Below, piece by piece: positions 42,435-52,603 of a DNA stretch of 64,000 nt (position 1 is its first letter; every line of letters begins with the position of its first letter). This DNA is from Streptomyces sp. RerS4 (GTDB lineage Bacteria; Actinomycetota; Actinomycetes; Streptomycetales; Streptomycetaceae). The DNA is taken from the NCBI RefSeq assembly GCF_023515955.1, contig NZ_CP097322.1, forward strand, positions 1,364,001 to 1,428,000, written 5' to 3'. A model generated the notes under the pieces. The model searched no databases. It was not told the origin of the DNA and saw only the letters and a list, made by a program, of their open reading frames with translations. Position numbers and translations under genes: made by a program.

Positions 42435-44801
42435 ATGCCGTCCCCCACACGTACGAGAGCGATGCTCCTGGCATCCGGCGCCGCGATCGCCGGACTGCTG
42501 GTCGGCGGGCTCTCGGCAGGCGTCTCGCACGCCGCCGACAACGAGAGCTGTCGCCCCGACGGCCTGTACAAGACCGCCGGAGTGGACGTCCCGTACTGCT
42601 CCGTCTACGACTCCGAGGGCCGCGAGAAGATGGGCGCGGACCACCAGCGCCGCGTCATCGGCTACTTCACGGGCTGGCGTACCGGCAAGGACGGCACTCC
42701 CGCCTACCTGGCCAACAACATCCCCTGGTCCAAGGTCACCCACCTGAACTACGCCTTCGCGCACGTCGGTTCGGACAACAAGATCTCGGTCGGCGCGGAC
42801 AACGCCAACAACGCCGCCACCGGGATGACCTGGCCGGGCGTCGCGGGCGCCGAGATGGACCCGGCCCTCCCGTACAAGGGCCACTTCAACCTGCTGAACA
42901 AATTCAAGAAGCAGTACCCGAACGTCAAGACGCTCGTCTCGGTGGGCGGTTGGGCCGAGACCGGCGGCTACTTCGGGGACGACGGCAACCGCGTCGCCTC
43001 CGGCGGCTTCTACTCGATGGCCACCAACGCCGACGGCTCCGTCAACCAGGCCGGCATCGACACCTTCGCGGACTCCTCCGTCGAGTTCATCCGCAAGTAC
43101 GGGTTCAACGGCGTCGACATCGACTACGAGTACCCGACCACGATGAAGGACGCGGGCAACCCGCTCGACTGGCAGCTGTCCAACGCCCGCCGGGCGGGCC
43201 TGGTCAAGGGCTACGACGCCCTCATGAAGTCCCTGCGCGAGAAGCTCGACCGGGCCGGCGCCGCCGACGGGAAGCACTACCTGCTCACCGTCGCCGCGCC
43301 CTCCTCCGGCTACCTGCTGCGCGGCATGGAGACGTTCCAGATGCAGAAGTACCTGGACTACGTCAACATCATGTCCTACGACCTGCACGGCGCCTGGAAC
43401 GAGTACGTCGGCCCGAACGCCTCGCTCTTCGACGACGGCAAGGACGCCGAGCTGGCCGCCGCCAACGTCTACGGCAGCGCCCAGTACGGCAACATCGGTT
43501 ACCTCAACACCGACTGGGCCTACCACTACTTCCGCGGCTCCATGCCGGCCGGCCGCATCAACATCGGCCTGCCGTACTACACCCGCGGCTTCAAGAACGT
43601 CCAGGGCGGCACCGACGGCCTGTGGGGCAAGGCCGCCGCGACCACCTGCCCGGCCGGCGCGGGTCTGACCAAGTGCGGTGACGGCGCCGTCGGCATCGAC
43701 AACCTGTGGCACGACAAGGACACCAACGGTGTCGAGTCGCCCGCCGGCTCCAACCCGATGTGGCACGCCAAGAACCTGGAGAAGGGGATCGTCGGCGACT
43801 ACGTCACCAAGTACGGCTTCCCCGCGAACACCACGCTGACCGGCACCTACGCCCGCAAGTACGACGCGAACCTGGTCGCCCCGTGGCTGTGGAACGCGCA
43901 GAAGAAGGTCTTCCTCTCCACCGAGGACGAGCAGTCCGTGGCCGCCAAGGCCGACTACGTGGTCGACCGCGGCATCGGCGGCACCATGGTCTGGGAGATG
44001 GCCGGCGACTACGCCTGGAACGCCGCCAAGGGCCAGTACGAGGTCGGCGACACGCTCACCTCGCTGATGTACGACAAGTTCAAGGCGGCCGCTCCGTACG
44101 GCGCGAAGAAGTCCAACACGGCGCTGCCCACCCGGGCGGTGGACATCAAGACGGAGTTCACCGAGTTCAAGCTGGGCGACTCCAACTACCCGATCACCCC
44201 GAAGATCAAGATCACCAACAACACGAAGTCCGCGCTGCCGGGCGGCACCGAGTTCCAGTTCGACTACGCGACCTCGGCCCCGAGCAACGCCTCGGACCAG
44301 TCCGGCTTCGGCACGAAGGTGATCAAGAGCGACCACACGGGCGGCAACGTGGGCGGTCTGAAGGGCGACTTCCACCGGGTCTCCCTGAAGCTGCCGGCCT
44401 GGCAGTCGCTGGCCCCGGGCGCCTCGGTCGACCTGGCGTTCAACTACTACCTGCCGGTCTCGACGCCCTCCAACTGGACGGTGAACATCGCCGGCACCAC
44501 GTACGCCCTCGCCGGGGACCTGGCGCGCGGCACGACCCTGGTGGAGCCGGGCGCCACCCAGCCCCCGACCACCCCGCCGACCACGCCGCCCACGACCCCG
44601 CCGACCACTCCCCCGACGACGCCTCCGACGACGCCTCCGGGGACGTGCGCGAACCCGGCGTACGTGGCGGGGACGGTCTACAACAGCGGGAACGTGGTCT
44701 CGCACAAGGGCCGCAACTGGAAGGCCCAGTGGTGGACGCAGAACGAGGAGCCCGGCACCACCGGTGACTGGGGCGTCTGGAAGGACCAGGGCGCCTGCTG
44801 A
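42435..44801 (+). CDS. secreted GH18 chitinase with CBM5/12
   Basis: A 788-residue exported enzyme from ATG 42435 (CAGGAGGCACC upstream). It has a signal peptide of residues 1-33 (SHA|AD) and a GH18 catalytic domain with [11 protein letters not shown] and the active-site [10 protein letters not shown] (E232 as proton donor). MSYDLHG and [11 protein letters not shown] follow. A chitinase C-type beta domain spans about 600-705 and a PPTT-repeat linker about 709-737. The C-terminal chitin-binding CBM5/12 has aromatic WWTQNEEP. It degrades chitin outside the cell. The promoter bears DasR-type repeats, and a 17-bp terminator follows. Confidence 0.95.
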   Translation: MPSPTRTRAMLLASGAAIAGLLVGGLSAGVSHAADNESCRPDGLYKTAGVDVPYCSVYDSEGREKMGADHQRRVIGYFTGWRTGKDGTPAYLANNIPWSKVTHLNYAFAHVGSDNKISVGADNANNAATGMTWPGVAGAEMDPALPYKGHFNLLNKFKKQYPNVKTLVSVGGWAETGGYFGDDGNRVASGGFYSMATNADGSVNQAGIDTFADSSVEFIRKYGFNGVDIDYEYPTTMKDAGNPLDWQLSNARRAGLVKGYDALMKSLREKLDRAGAADGKHYLLTVAAPSSGYLLRGMETFQMQKYLDYVNIMSYDLHGAWNEYVGPNASLFDDGKDAELAAANVYGSAQYGNIGYLNTDWAYHYFRGSMPAGRINIGLPYYTRGFKNVQGGTDGLWGKAAATTCPAGAGLTKCGDGAVGIDNLWHDKDTNGVESPAGSNPMWHAKNLEKGIVGDYVTKYGFPANTTLTGTYARKYDANLVAPWLWNAQKKVFLSTEDEQSVAAKADYVVDRGIGGTMVWEMAGDYAWNAAKGQYEVGDTLTSLMYDKFKAAAPYGAKKSNTALPTRAVDIKTEFTEFKLGDSNYPITPKIKITNNTKSALPGGTEFQFDYATSAPSNASDQSGFGTKVIKSDHTGGNVGGLKGDFHRVSLKLPAWQSLAPGASVDLAFNYYLPVSTPSNWTVNIAGTTYALAGDLARGTTLVEPGATQPPTTPPTTPPTTPPTTPPTTPPTTPPGTCANPAYVAGTVYNSGNVVSHKGRNWKAQWWTQNEEPGTTGDWGVWKDQGAC

Positions 44802-44830
44802 CGCCGTGACGTCCTGACGGACGCGTGAAC

Positions 44831-44868
44831 GTGAGGACCCGGTGGCCCGGCGGCCACCGGGTCCTCAC
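44831..44868. terminator. bidirectional terminator between chitinase and ROK gene
   Basis: A perfect 17-bp stem (GTGAGGACCCGGTGGCC and its complement) with a CGGC loop. It lies between convergent genes. Confidence 0.9.
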
Positions 44869-44887
44869 ACGTCCGCCCCTACGGGCC

Positions 44888-46133
44888 TCAGCCGCCGCCG
44901 AACAGGACCGACTGGGCGGCTTCGCGGGCGGCCAGGCGGGCGCCCTCCAGCACCGCCGGGCCGCCCAGGGCCGTGGCGCGGACCTCGGTCGGGACCGGGG
45001 TCAGGGTGGTCAGGCGGCGGGCGACGCGGGCCGCGAGGGCCGGGCCGCCCGCGCGGCCGAGTTCCCGCCGAGGACCACGCAGCCCGGGTCCAGGACCGCG
45101 GCGACGGCGGCGGCCCCGAGGGCGAGGCGCTCGGCCAGCGCGTCCAGGAAGGCTTCCCGGCGGCGCCGGCGACGGCCTCCTCCGCCGGGCCCCGGAACCC
45201 GTGCTCCGCCGCCAGGGCGGTCACCGCCTCGCGGCCCGCCAGGGCGTGGAAGCCGCCGCCGCAGTCGGTGGCGGAGGGCAGCCCGGGGGTGCCGGGCACC
45301 GGGAGGAAGCCGATCTCGCCCGCCCCGCCGGAGGCGCCCCGGCGCAGCCGGCCGTCCAGCACCACGGCGGCGCCGACGCCCGCGCCGAGCCAGAGCAGGA
45401 CGAAGGAGTCCAGGTCGCGCGCGACGCCGGCGCGCTGTTCGGCGAGGGCGGCCAGGTTGGTCTCGTTCTCGACCAGCACCGTGGCGGGCAGCCGCCTCTG
45501 GAGGGCGGCCACGAGGTCGCGGTGCCAGGCCGGGAGGCCGCTGGTGTCGCGGAGTTCGCCGGTGGCCGGGGCGACCAGTCCGGGGGCGCCGATGACCACG
45601 GTGTGCAGGGCCTCGGCGCCCGCCTCGCGGGTGAGCGCGGCCAGCCGGTCCACGGCCTCGTCGACGGCGTCGACGGGGAGGGCGGCCCGCGCCAGGGGGG
45701 TGCCGAGCAGGTCGGTGACGACGGCGGTCGCGCTGTCCGTACGGACGTCCAGGGCGGCGAGGTGGGCCCGACGGGCGACGATCCCGTAGAGGCGGGCGTT
45801 GGGGCCGCGCCGCCGGTCCCCGGACTCCCCGACGACCTCGATCAGCCCGGCCGCGGTGAGCCGCTCGACGAGGTCGGCGACGGAGGGGCGGGACAGGCCG
45901 GTGAGCTGCTTGAGCTGCGTCGCCGTCAGGGGTCCCTGGGACTGGAGGAGTTCCAGGGCGAGCCGGTCGTTGATGGCCCGCGCCGTGCTCGGCGAGGCGG
46001 GAGACGGGGCCGGGAGCGGGGCCGGGGCCGGAGACGGGAGCGGGGCCGGCCCGGCCGGACGGGACGCCTGCGCGGGAGCGGCGGGCGGGGCGGCGGCGGG
46101 CGTCAGTGCCTGGGCGGGGGTCACGCCGTTCAT
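44888..46133 (-). pseudogene. ROK-family (NagC/XylR-type) regulator, frameshifted near the C-terminus
   Basis: From ATG 46133 the frame encodes a Pro/Ala-rich lead of about 48 residues and a winged helix-turn-helix (residues 55-110; LTGLSRPSVADLVERL). The ROK sugar-kinase-like domain follows with VIGAPGLV, LVENETNLAAL and a DCGGG zinc-type segment. The frame is lost near 45156-45158 and again near 45064-45066. Adding one G in each GGG run on the coding strand restores a normal ROK C-terminus (LDPGCVVLGG...) ending at TGA 44888. It is divergent from a sugar-type MFS gene with a shared palindrome. Either a recent pseudogene or two sequencing errors. Confidence 0.78.
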
Positions 46134-46157
46134 CCTAGGCGGCCCGACCCCCTAACC

Positions 46158-46176
46158 ATCAGGCAGGGTCCCTGAT
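46158..46176. promoter_or_regulatory. operator candidate between ROK regulator and MFS gene
   Basis: ATCAGG-N7-CCTGAT forms an inverted repeat in the 55-base divergent intergenic region and overlaps a -10-like GATAGT of the MFS gene, so a bound repressor would block its promoter. Confidence 0.5.
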
Positions 46177-46188
46177 AGTTTGCCGCTC

Positions 46189-47403
46189 ATGACTGGGGAA
46201 CCCGACTTCAGCCCGGCGCGCCTGCGCCACGCCCGCTTCGCGATCGCCGCCGTGTTCTGCGCCCACGGCGCGGTGACCGGCTCCTTCGCCACCCGCATCC
46301 CCTGGATCCAGGACCACGCCCAGCTCGGCGCGGGCGCCCTGGGCCTCGCCCTGGCCTTCCCCGCCCTCGGCGCCGCGCTCGCGATGCCGCTCGCCGGGCG
46401 GATCAACCACCGCTTCGGCGCCCGCACCGCCCTGCGCGGGCTGCTGGTCCTGTGGACGCTGTCGCTGATCCTGCCGAGCCTGGCCCCGAACCTGGCGACC
46501 CTGTGCTGCGCGCTCTTCGTCTACGGGGCCACGTCCGGGATGTCCGACGTGGCGATGAACGCGCTCGGAGTAGAGACCGAGAACCGGCTCGGCCGCTCCA
46601 TCATGTCCTCGCTGCACGGCATGTGGAGCGTCGGCGCCCTGCTCGGCTCGGCCGCCGGCACGGTCGCGGCGCACGCCGGGGCGGATGCCCGGCTGCACCA
46701 CCTGATCGCCGCGCTCGCCCTGGCGGCGGCCGGGCTGGTCGCCGTACAGGGGGTGCTCGACCCGCGCGGGGACGCGGAGGGCGAGGCTCCGCCGCATTTC
46801 GCGCTGCCGCCGAAGTCGGCGCTGCTGATCGGCGCGGTCGGCTTCTGCGCGGTCTTCGCCGAGGGGGCGAGCCTGGACTGGTCCGCGGTGTACCTGCGCG
46901 ACGTGCTGGACACGGACGCGGGCCTGGCCGCCGCCTCCACCACCGCCTTCGCGCTGACGATGGCCGTGGCCCGGCTGGTCGGGGACCGGGTGGTGGACCG
47001 GTTCGGGCCGGTGCGTACCGTTCGGACGGGCGGCGTACTGGCCACCGGAGGCGGGCTGTTGGTGGTGACGGCCGCGCACCCGGCGGCGGCGATGGCCGGC
47101 TTCGCGCTGATCGGGCTCGGCATCGCGGTGGTGGTGCCGCTGGCCTTCGCGGCGGCGGCGCGCAGCGGGCCGGCTCCGGCGCAGGCCATCGCGGGGGTCG
47201 CGACGATCACGTACACCTCGGGGCTGATCGCCCCGTCGGCGATCGGCGCGGTGGCGGACGCCACCTCGCTGGTGGTCTCGTTCGCCCTGGTGACGGTGCT
47301 GGCCTGCGCGCTGACCGTGGGAGCGGCGGTCCTGCGGCCGAAGACCGCGAAGGGGCGGGCCGACGCCGCCAACCGGGACGAACCCGCCTCTATCCGGCCG
47401 TAA
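46189..47403 (+). CDS. MFS transporter, FucP/YbjJ-like
   Basis: A 404-residue membrane protein with 12 predicted helices. FCAHGAVTGSFATRIPWIQ at the N-terminus, GATSGMSDVAMNALGVE and LHGMWSVGALLGS are typical of the YbjJ/FucP-like sugar branch of MFS. ATG 46189 is used; a TTG at 46180 is an alternative. It is divergent from the ROK regulator with a palindrome over its promoter, so its substrate is probably a sugar or amino sugar sensed by that regulator. Confidence 0.86.
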   Translation: MTGEPDFSPARLRHARFAIAAVFCAHGAVTGSFATRIPWIQDHAQLGAGALGLALAFPALGAALAMPLAGRINHRFGARTALRGLLVLWTLSLILPSLAPNLATLCCALFVYGATSGMSDVAMNALGVETENRLGRSIMSSLHGMWSVGALLGSAAGTVAAHAGADARLHHLIAALALAAAGLVAVQGVLDPRGDAEGEAPPHFALPPKSALLIGAVGFCAVFAEGASLDWSAVYLRDVLDTDAGLAAASTTAFALTMAVARLVGDRVVDRFGPVRTVRTGGVLATGGGLLVVTAAHPAAAMAGFALIGLGIAVVVPLAFAAAARSGPAPAQAIAGVATITYTSGLIAPSAIGAVADATSLVVSFALVTVLACALTVGAAVLRPKTAKGRADAANRDEPASIRP

Positions 47404-47483
47404 TATGACCGCTGGCCTCGTATGGCGGATAGCGTGCGGTGGTCAGGATGCGTGACGGGTCGTTCGAACGGAAGTGGTGGAAC

Positions 47484-48872
47484 ATGGGCTTCGGCGTTGG
47501 CTGGACCCTGCACGGAGACGGGCGCACCCCCGCTCCCGGCGCGGTGGTACGGCCCGAGGAGCGGCTGTCGTGGCCGCGCACCGCCGGGCTCGGTGCCCAG
47601 CACGTCGTGGCGATGTTCGGGGCGAGTTTCGTCGCTCCGGTGCTCATGGGTCTGGATCCGAACCTGGCGATCATGATGTCGGGCATCGCGACCGTGGTCT
47701 TCCTCCTGGCCACGCGCGGCCGGGTGCCCTCCTACCTGGGCTGCTCGCTGTCCTTCGTGGGCGTGGCGGCGGCGATCCGGGCCGGCGGCGGGGACAGCGC
47801 GGTCGTCACGGGCGCCGTGTTCGTCGTGGGCGTGGCGTTGTTCCTGTCGGGCCTGGCCGTCCAGCGGTTCGGGGCGCGGATCATCCACGCGGCGATGCCG
47901 CCGGTGGTCACGGGCGCCGTGGTGATGCTGATCGGCTTCAACCTGGCGCCGGTGACGGCGTCCACGTACTGGCCCCAGGACCAGTGGACGGCGCTGTTGA
48001 CCATGCTGTTCACCGGCCTGGCCGTGGTGTGCCTGCGCGGCTTCTGGTCACGGATCGCGATCTTCCTGGGCCTGGTCTTCGGCTACGGGATCTCCTGGGT
48101 CTTCGATCTGCTCTTCGGGAAGATCCACTCGCCGGCCGGCGGCGCCGAGGCCGTGGACCACTGGCGGCTCGACCTGTCGGGCGTCGCCAAGGCCGACTGG
48201 ATCGGGTTGCCGTCCTTCCACGCGCCCGCCTTCGAGTGGTCGGCGATCCTGATCGCCCTCCCGGTGGTGATCGCGCTGATCGCCGAGAACGCGGGCCACA
48301 TCAAGGCCGTCGGCGAGATGACCGGCGACCCCCTGGACGACAAGCTCGGCACCGCCATCGCCGCCGACGGGGCCGCGTCGATGCTGTCCACGGCCGTCGG
48401 CGGCCCGCCGAACACCACCTACTCGGAGAACATCGGCGTCATGGCCGCCACCCGGGTCTACTCCACGGCGGCGTACTGGGCGGCCGCCGGCTTCGCCCTG
48501 CTCTTCGGGCTGTGCCCGAAGTTCGGCGCGGTCGTCGCCGCGATCCCCGGCGGGGTGCTGGGCGGCATCACCGTGATCCTCTACGGCATGATCGGCCTGC
48601 TCGGCGCCCAGATCTGGCTGAACGGCCGGGTGGACCTGCGCAATCCGCTGAACCTCGTGCCCGCCGCGGCGGGCATCATCATCGGCGTCGGCGGCGTGAA
48701 GCTGCGCTTCACCGACAGCTTCGAGCTGGGCGGCATCGCGCTGGGCACGATCGTCGTGATCACCGGCTACCACGCGCTGCGCTACTTCGCCCCGGACCAC
48801 CTCAAGCGGCAGGAACCCCTGCTCGACGAGGGCACGTCGACCTACGACACCGCCGACGACAAGCGGGGTTGA
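47484..48872 (+). CDS. uracil/xanthine permease (NCS2 family)
   Basis: A 462-residue transporter from ATG 47484 (GGTGG upstream; upstream in-frame starts at 47475 and 47439 exist). The NCS2 signatures are clear: GLGAQHVVAMFGASFVAP, IALIAENAGHIKAVGEMTG split here, and GGPPNTTYSENIGVMAATRV with the conserved NTTYSENIG loop that marks the uracil (UraA/PyrP) branch. It imports uracil by proton symport. It stands alone, with a possible -10 GATAGC at 47427. Confidence 0.9.
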   Translation: MGFGVGWTLHGDGRTPAPGAVVRPEERLSWPRTAGLGAQHVVAMFGASFVAPVLMGLDPNLAIMMSGIATVVFLLATRGRVPSYLGCSLSFVGVAAAIRAGGGDSAVVTGAVFVVGVALFLSGLAVQRFGARIIHAAMPPVVTGAVVMLIGFNLAPVTASTYWPQDQWTALLTMLFTGLAVVCLRGFWSRIAIFLGLVFGYGISWVFDLLFGKIHSPAGGAEAVDHWRLDLSGVAKADWIGLPSFHAPAFEWSAILIALPVVIALIAENAGHIKAVGEMTGDPLDDKLGTAIAADGAASMLSTAVGGPPNTTYSENIGVMAATRVYSTAAYWAAAGFALLFGLCPKFGAVVAAIPGGVLGGITVILYGMIGLLGAQIWLNGRVDLRNPLNLVPAAAGIIIGVGGVKLRFTDSFELGGIALGTIVVITGYHALRYFAPDHLKRQEPLLDEGTSTYDTADDKRG

Positions 48873-48948
48873 CGGCGCTTCACCCGTACCGGGGAAGCAC
48901 ACGGCCAAGTTCCCCGGGATCGGGAGGCGGACTGCGACGCTGCCTCCC

Positions 48949-49614
48949 ATGGAAGCGGTGCTCGCGCGGATGCGCGCCCTCGACGAGCGGCTCCCCGCGC
49001 AGGACGGCGTGGCCGTCTTCAACCGGGTCTACCTGACCGTGACGGAGACCCTGCACCACCGGATCGAGCACGGCGCCTTCCCGGCGCCCCGCCGGGCCGA
49101 GACCCTCAGCGTGCGCTTCGCCCAGCGGTACCTGACGGCCGTCGAAGCGGACCGCTCCCCGGCCTGCTGGCGGCCCCTGCTCCAGTACCGCCGTCACCCG
49201 GGGGTGTGCCCCCTCCAGTACGCGCTGGCCGGGATCAACGCGCACATCGGCCACGACCTGGCCCTGGCGGTGGTGTCCACCTGTCACGCGCTGGACTGCG
49301 CGCCCGCCGCCCTCGAAGCGGACTTCGACCGGGTCGGCGACACCCTGGTCTCCCTGGAGGAACGCATCCGGGAGGACCTCATGCCGGGCCCTGACCTGCT
49401 GGAGATCGCCGACCCGCTGACACACCTGCTCGGCTCCTGGAGCCTGGAACGCGCCCGTACGGCCGCCTGGGCCGCGGCCCGGCTGCTGTGGACCCTGCGC
49501 CGCTCCCCCGACCTGGCCGAAGAGTTCCGCGAATCCCTCGACGCCGGCGTCGGCCTCGTCGGCCGCTGCCTGCTGACCCCGGTCCGGGGGGCGCGGGCGG
49601 CGGTCAGGGCGTGA
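48949..49614 (+). CDS. DUF5995 family protein
   Basis: A 221-residue, mostly helical cytosolic protein. The central QYALAGINAHIGHDLALAV segment, with its His residues, and the RFAQRYL and WRPLLQ segments fit DUF5995. The function is unknown. ATG 48949 lacks a ribosome-binding site and has a weak GACGCT seven bases upstream, so it may be leaderless. A strong hairpin follows. Confidence 0.8.
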   Translation: MEAVLARMRALDERLPAQDGVAVFNRVYLTVTETLHHRIEHGAFPAPRRAETLSVRFAQRYLTAVEADRSPACWRPLLQYRRHPGVCPLQYALAGINAHIGHDLALAVVSTCHALDCAPAALEADFDRVGDTLVSLEERIREDLMPGPDLLEIADPLTHLLGSWSLERARTAAWAAARLLWTLRRSPDLAEEFRESLDAGVGLVGRCLLTPVRGARAAVRA

Positions 49615-49634
49615 ACCGGGCCCTGGGCATGAAA

Positions 49635-49672
49635 ACGGGCCGCCGCCGCGTTCGTGCGCGGGGGCGGCCCGT
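49635..49672. terminator. bidirectional terminator
   Basis: ACGGGCCGCC...GGCGGCCCGT inverted repeat around a GTTCGTG apex, between the convergent DUF5995 and amine oxidase genes. Confidence 0.8.
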
Positions 49673-49698
49673 GGTCGGGGCCGGAGGGGCCGGGTGGG

Positions 49699-51396
49699 TC
49701 AGTCCTCCGGGAGTTCGACCGGGGCGATCTCGTCGTAGACGTCACCCGGGCCGGGGTTGGTGGCGTCGGTCGAGCCGCCGAGGTGGTGCATGACGCCCCA
49801 GACGGCGTTCAGGGCGGTCTGGACCGCGCCCTCGGCCCAGCCGGCCGTCCAGGAGATGTCGTCGCCGGCGAGGAAGATGCCGCGCTTGTCCTCGGGGAGG
49901 CGGTCCTGCATGAAGTGGGTGAACAGGCGCCGCTGGTAGCGGTAGTGACCCGGCAGGTTGGCCTTGAACGCGCCCATGAAGTAAGGCTCGTTCTCCCAGG
50001 ACACGGTCACCGGGTTGCCGATGATGTGCCGGCGGATGTCGACCTTGGGGTAGATCTCGCCGAGGGACTTCAGCATGACCTCCATCCGCTCGTTCGCGGA
50101 CAGCGGCAGCCACTTCAGGCTGTCGTCGCACCAGGTGTACGAGAGACAGATGACGGCCGGCTGGTCCGGGCCGTTGTCCAGGAGGTACGTCCCGCGCGTC
50201 ATGCGGTCCGTGAGGGTCATCGACATGACGTCGCGGCCCGTTTCCTCGTCCTTGTCGAGCCAGAACGGCCGGTCGACCGGGATGAAGAGCTTGGACGACT
50301 CCATGTAGTGGGTGCGCTCGATCGCCGTCCAGTGGTCGATCGGGAAGAGCGTGTCGTCGCACGCGATCTTGGACAGGAGCATCCAGGACTGCGCGGTGAA
50401 GATCGCGGCGCGGTACGTGCGGATGTCGCCGGACGCGTCGGTGACCGTGATGCGGTTGCCGGCGGTGCGGTGCAGGCGGGTCACCGCCGGGCGCGGGGTG
50501 CCGTCGTGCAGGGAGGACAGGGACGTGCCCTGGGCCCAGTGCAGGATCTTCTCCGGCTCGCGCTCCCACAGGCGCAGCGGCAGCTGCTGCGAGCCGCCGA
50601 CGATGCCGCGGTGGTGGTCGTCCGCCTCGGTGTAGACGACGCGCAGGATCTCCAGGATGGAGTTCGGGAAGTCGGTGTCCCAGCCGCCGGTGCCGAAGCC
50701 GACCTGGCCGAAGATCTCGCGCTTGCGGAAGGACTTGAAGGCCTCGGACTTGCAGAGGAAGCCGTAGAAGGTCTCGTCGTCCAGCTTCTCGACGAGCTTG
50801 GCCCAGATCTCGCGGATGCGCGGGACGTCCCGCTCGCGCATCGCGGTGTTCATGTCGGAGAAGTCGGCGCCCTCGTCGAGGCAGGCGTTCCACGCGGCCG
50901 ACACGTCGCGGTAGATCTGCGGGAGGTCGGCGATCGTCTCGGCGTAGTGCGTCTCGCCCTTGAGGTCCACGACCGTCGAGGGGGTGGCCTCGGCGAGCGG
51001 GTTCGGGAAGGGCTCCGTGACCAGGCCGACGAGGTCGATGTAGTGCTGGAGGGCGGTGGAGGACGGCGGGAAGCGCATCGCGCCCATCTCCGCGGTCAGG
51101 CCCTCGGTGCCGGCGCCCTCGAAGCCGACGGTGCGCAGCCGGCCGCCGATCTGGTCGGCCTCGTAGACGACGGGCTTGAGGCCCATCTTCATCAGCTCGT
51201 ACGCGGAGATGATGCCGGACAGGCCGCCGCCGATGATGGCGACCTCGGTGCCGTGCTCGGTCGCCGGTATCTGACCCAGGCCCGCCGGGTGGGCGAGGAA
51301 GTCGTCGTAGGCGTACGGGAAGTCCGGCCCGAACATGGTGATCGGGGGCTGACCGTCGCTGTGCGGGACGGCGGTGGTGGGCACCGTGGACGTCAT
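49699..51396 (-). CDS. flavin-dependent amine oxidase / amino-acid monooxygenase
   Basis: A 565-residue flavoprotein with a Rossmann FAD site VAIIGGGLSGIISAYEL (about residues 52-68), a GGRLRTVGF arginine motif and the C-terminal GIFLAGDDISWTAGWAEGAVQTAL FAD segment (two adjoining parts). This is the flavin monoamine oxidase/tryptophan 2-monooxygenase-like family. Family members either deaminate amines or amino acids or decarboxylate them oxidatively to amides. A nitrilase-type amidase gene lies 61 bases upstream on the same strand and an amino-acid permease with an Lrp regulator lies nearby. I therefore infer an amino acid to amide to acid route; the substrate is unknown. Confidence 0.85.
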   Translation of the reverse strand: MTSTVPTTAVPHSDGQPPITMFGPDFPYAYDDFLAHPAGLGQIPATEHGTEVAIIGGGLSGIISAYELMKMGLKPVVYEADQIGGRLRTVGFEGAGTEGLTAEMGAMRFPPSSTALQHYIDLVGLVTEPFPNPLAEATPSTVVDLKGETHYAETIADLPQIYRDVSAAWNACLDEGADFSDMNTAMRERDVPRIREIWAKLVEKLDDETFYGFLCKSEAFKSFRKREIFGQVGFGTGGWDTDFPNSILEILRVVYTEADDHHRGIVGGSQQLPLRLWEREPEKILHWAQGTSLSSLHDGTPRPAVTRLHRTAGNRITVTDASGDIRTYRAAIFTAQSWMLLSKIACDDTLFPIDHWTAIERTHYMESSKLFIPVDRPFWLDKDEETGRDVMSMTLTDRMTRGTYLLDNGPDQPAVICLSYTWCDDSLKWLPLSANERMEVMLKSLGEIYPKVDIRRHIIGNPVTVSWENEPYFMGAFKANLPGHYRYQRRLFTHFMQDRLPEDKRGIFLAGDDISWTAGWAEGAVQTALNAVWGVMHHLGGSTDATNPGPGDVYDEIAPVELPED

Positions 51397-51457
51397 GGGG
51401 GTACGTCTCCTTGCGGCAGAGCAGGCAGGGCGGGGGGGAAGGGGGGCGGCGTCGGAC

Positions 51458-52258
51458 TCAGACGAGCGAGGCGTAGAGCCCCGGGCGGCGGTCGCGCAGG
51501 TACGGGTTGTTCTCGCGGGAGGCGGCGAGCAGCTCGGGGTCGACGTCGCCGAGGACCATCTCCTCGCCGCGGCCGGCGCGGGTGCGGGTGACGGCGTCGG
51601 GACTGGCGAGGCAGCTGAGGCCGACGAACTCGAACTCGCCCTCGGGGCCGGTCCGGTTGACGTACGCGATGTACATCTGGTTCTCGAAGGCCCGCACGGG
51701 GACCAGCTGTTCGGCCACGAACTGGAACGGGTGCATCTGCGCGGTCGGGACCAGGAGGAGGTCGGTCCCGGCGAGCGCGTGCGCCCGTACGTTCTCGGGG
51801 AACTCCACGTCGTAGCAGATCATGATGCCGACGCGCAGTCCGTGCAGGTCCGCCTGGACGACGGGGGTGTCGCCGGGGGTGAAGGCGTCCTGCTCGAAGC
51901 AGCCGAAGAGGTGGGTCTTGCGGTAGTTGGCGAGCGCGGTCCCGTTGGGGCCGATGAGCTGCGCCGAGTTGTGGACCGCCGCGCCCGACCGCTCCGGGTA
52001 GCCGTACAGGACGGCGATGTCGTGGCGGCGGGCGATCTCCCCGATGGCGACGGCGGACGGGCCGTCGGCCGGCTCCGCGAGGCCGGGGATGTCCGCGAGG
52101 TCCAGCGCGTAGCCGGTGAGGAACATCTCCGAGGTCACGAGGAGCCCGGCCCCGCCCTGTGCGGCGCGCGCGGCGGCCTCGTCGAGCTGCTTCAGGTTGG
52201 CGGCGGTGTCGCCGAGCCGTCCGGAGCTCTGGAGGAGTGCGGTGCGCAGCGGGGGCAT
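51458..52258 (-). CDS. nitrilase-superfamily amidohydrolase
   Basis: A 266-residue cytosolic enzyme from ATG 52258. The Glu-Lys-Cys triad is visible: LVTSEMFLTGY, ANYRKTHLF and VGIMICYDVEFPE. It belongs to the carbon-nitrogen hydrolase superfamily that cleaves amides or nitriles. Being co-directional with, and directly upstream of, the flavin amine oxidase gene, it probably hydrolyses the amide that enzyme produces, giving the acid and ammonia. The 345-base region upstream carries repeated CGTTGCG motifs. Confidence 0.9.
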   Translation of the reverse strand: MPPLRTALLQSSGRLGDTAANLKQLDEAAARAAQGGAGLLVTSEMFLTGYALDLADIPGLAEPADGPSAVAIGEIARRHDIAVLYGYPERSGAAVHNSAQLIGPNGTALANYRKTHLFGCFEQDAFTPGDTPVVQADLHGLRVGIMICYDVEFPENVRAHALAGTDLLLVPTAQMHPFQFVAEQLVPVRAFENQMYIAYVNRTGPEGEFEFVGLSCLASPDAVTRTRAGRGEEMVLGDVDPELLAASRENNPYLRDRRPGLYASLV

Positions 52259-52335
52259 GGGCGTACCTCTGTGACTGGTGGGGCGGGGGGTCGTAAAACG
52301 GTACGTGCGCGCGTTCGACCGCGACAAGCCTTCAC

Positions 52336-52395
52336 CGTTGCGCCGGGCGCATCGATTCGTTGCGTGTTCCGGCGCGTGGGCGGCGATTCGTTGCG
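52336..52395. promoter_or_regulatory. CGTTGCG repeats, candidate Lrp sites
   Basis: CGTTGCG occurs at 52336-52342, 52358-52364 and 52389-52395, spaced 22 and 31 bases (near two and three helical turns). The last two extend to CGATTCGTTGCG. They lie in the gap 52259-52603 between the nitrilase and acetyltransferase genes, which contains no other gene. Related repeats occur upstream of the permease gene. Confidence 0.5.
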
Positions 52396-52603
52396 CCGAC
52401 CCGTCCGGCCCTGATGGGCCGGGCTCTCGGGCCGCTCTCGCGGGTGCGTACGGGGCGGGCGCGTCCGAGCCCCGGAGGGCCGTGTCGGGGTCGCGTAGGG
52501 CCGTGGAAAACCGCCTGTGCCCAGGTGCTCCGGGAGCATAACCTGCCGGTGGCGGGCCGCGACGGCGCCGGCCATCCACCCCACGGAAGGACCCGCACGC
52601 CCC

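Noticed and set aside
44545..44645. Tandem repeat or CRISPR-like array
   Set aside because: The periodic ACC-CCG-CCG sequence encodes the Pro/Thr linker of the chitinase; there are no spacers.
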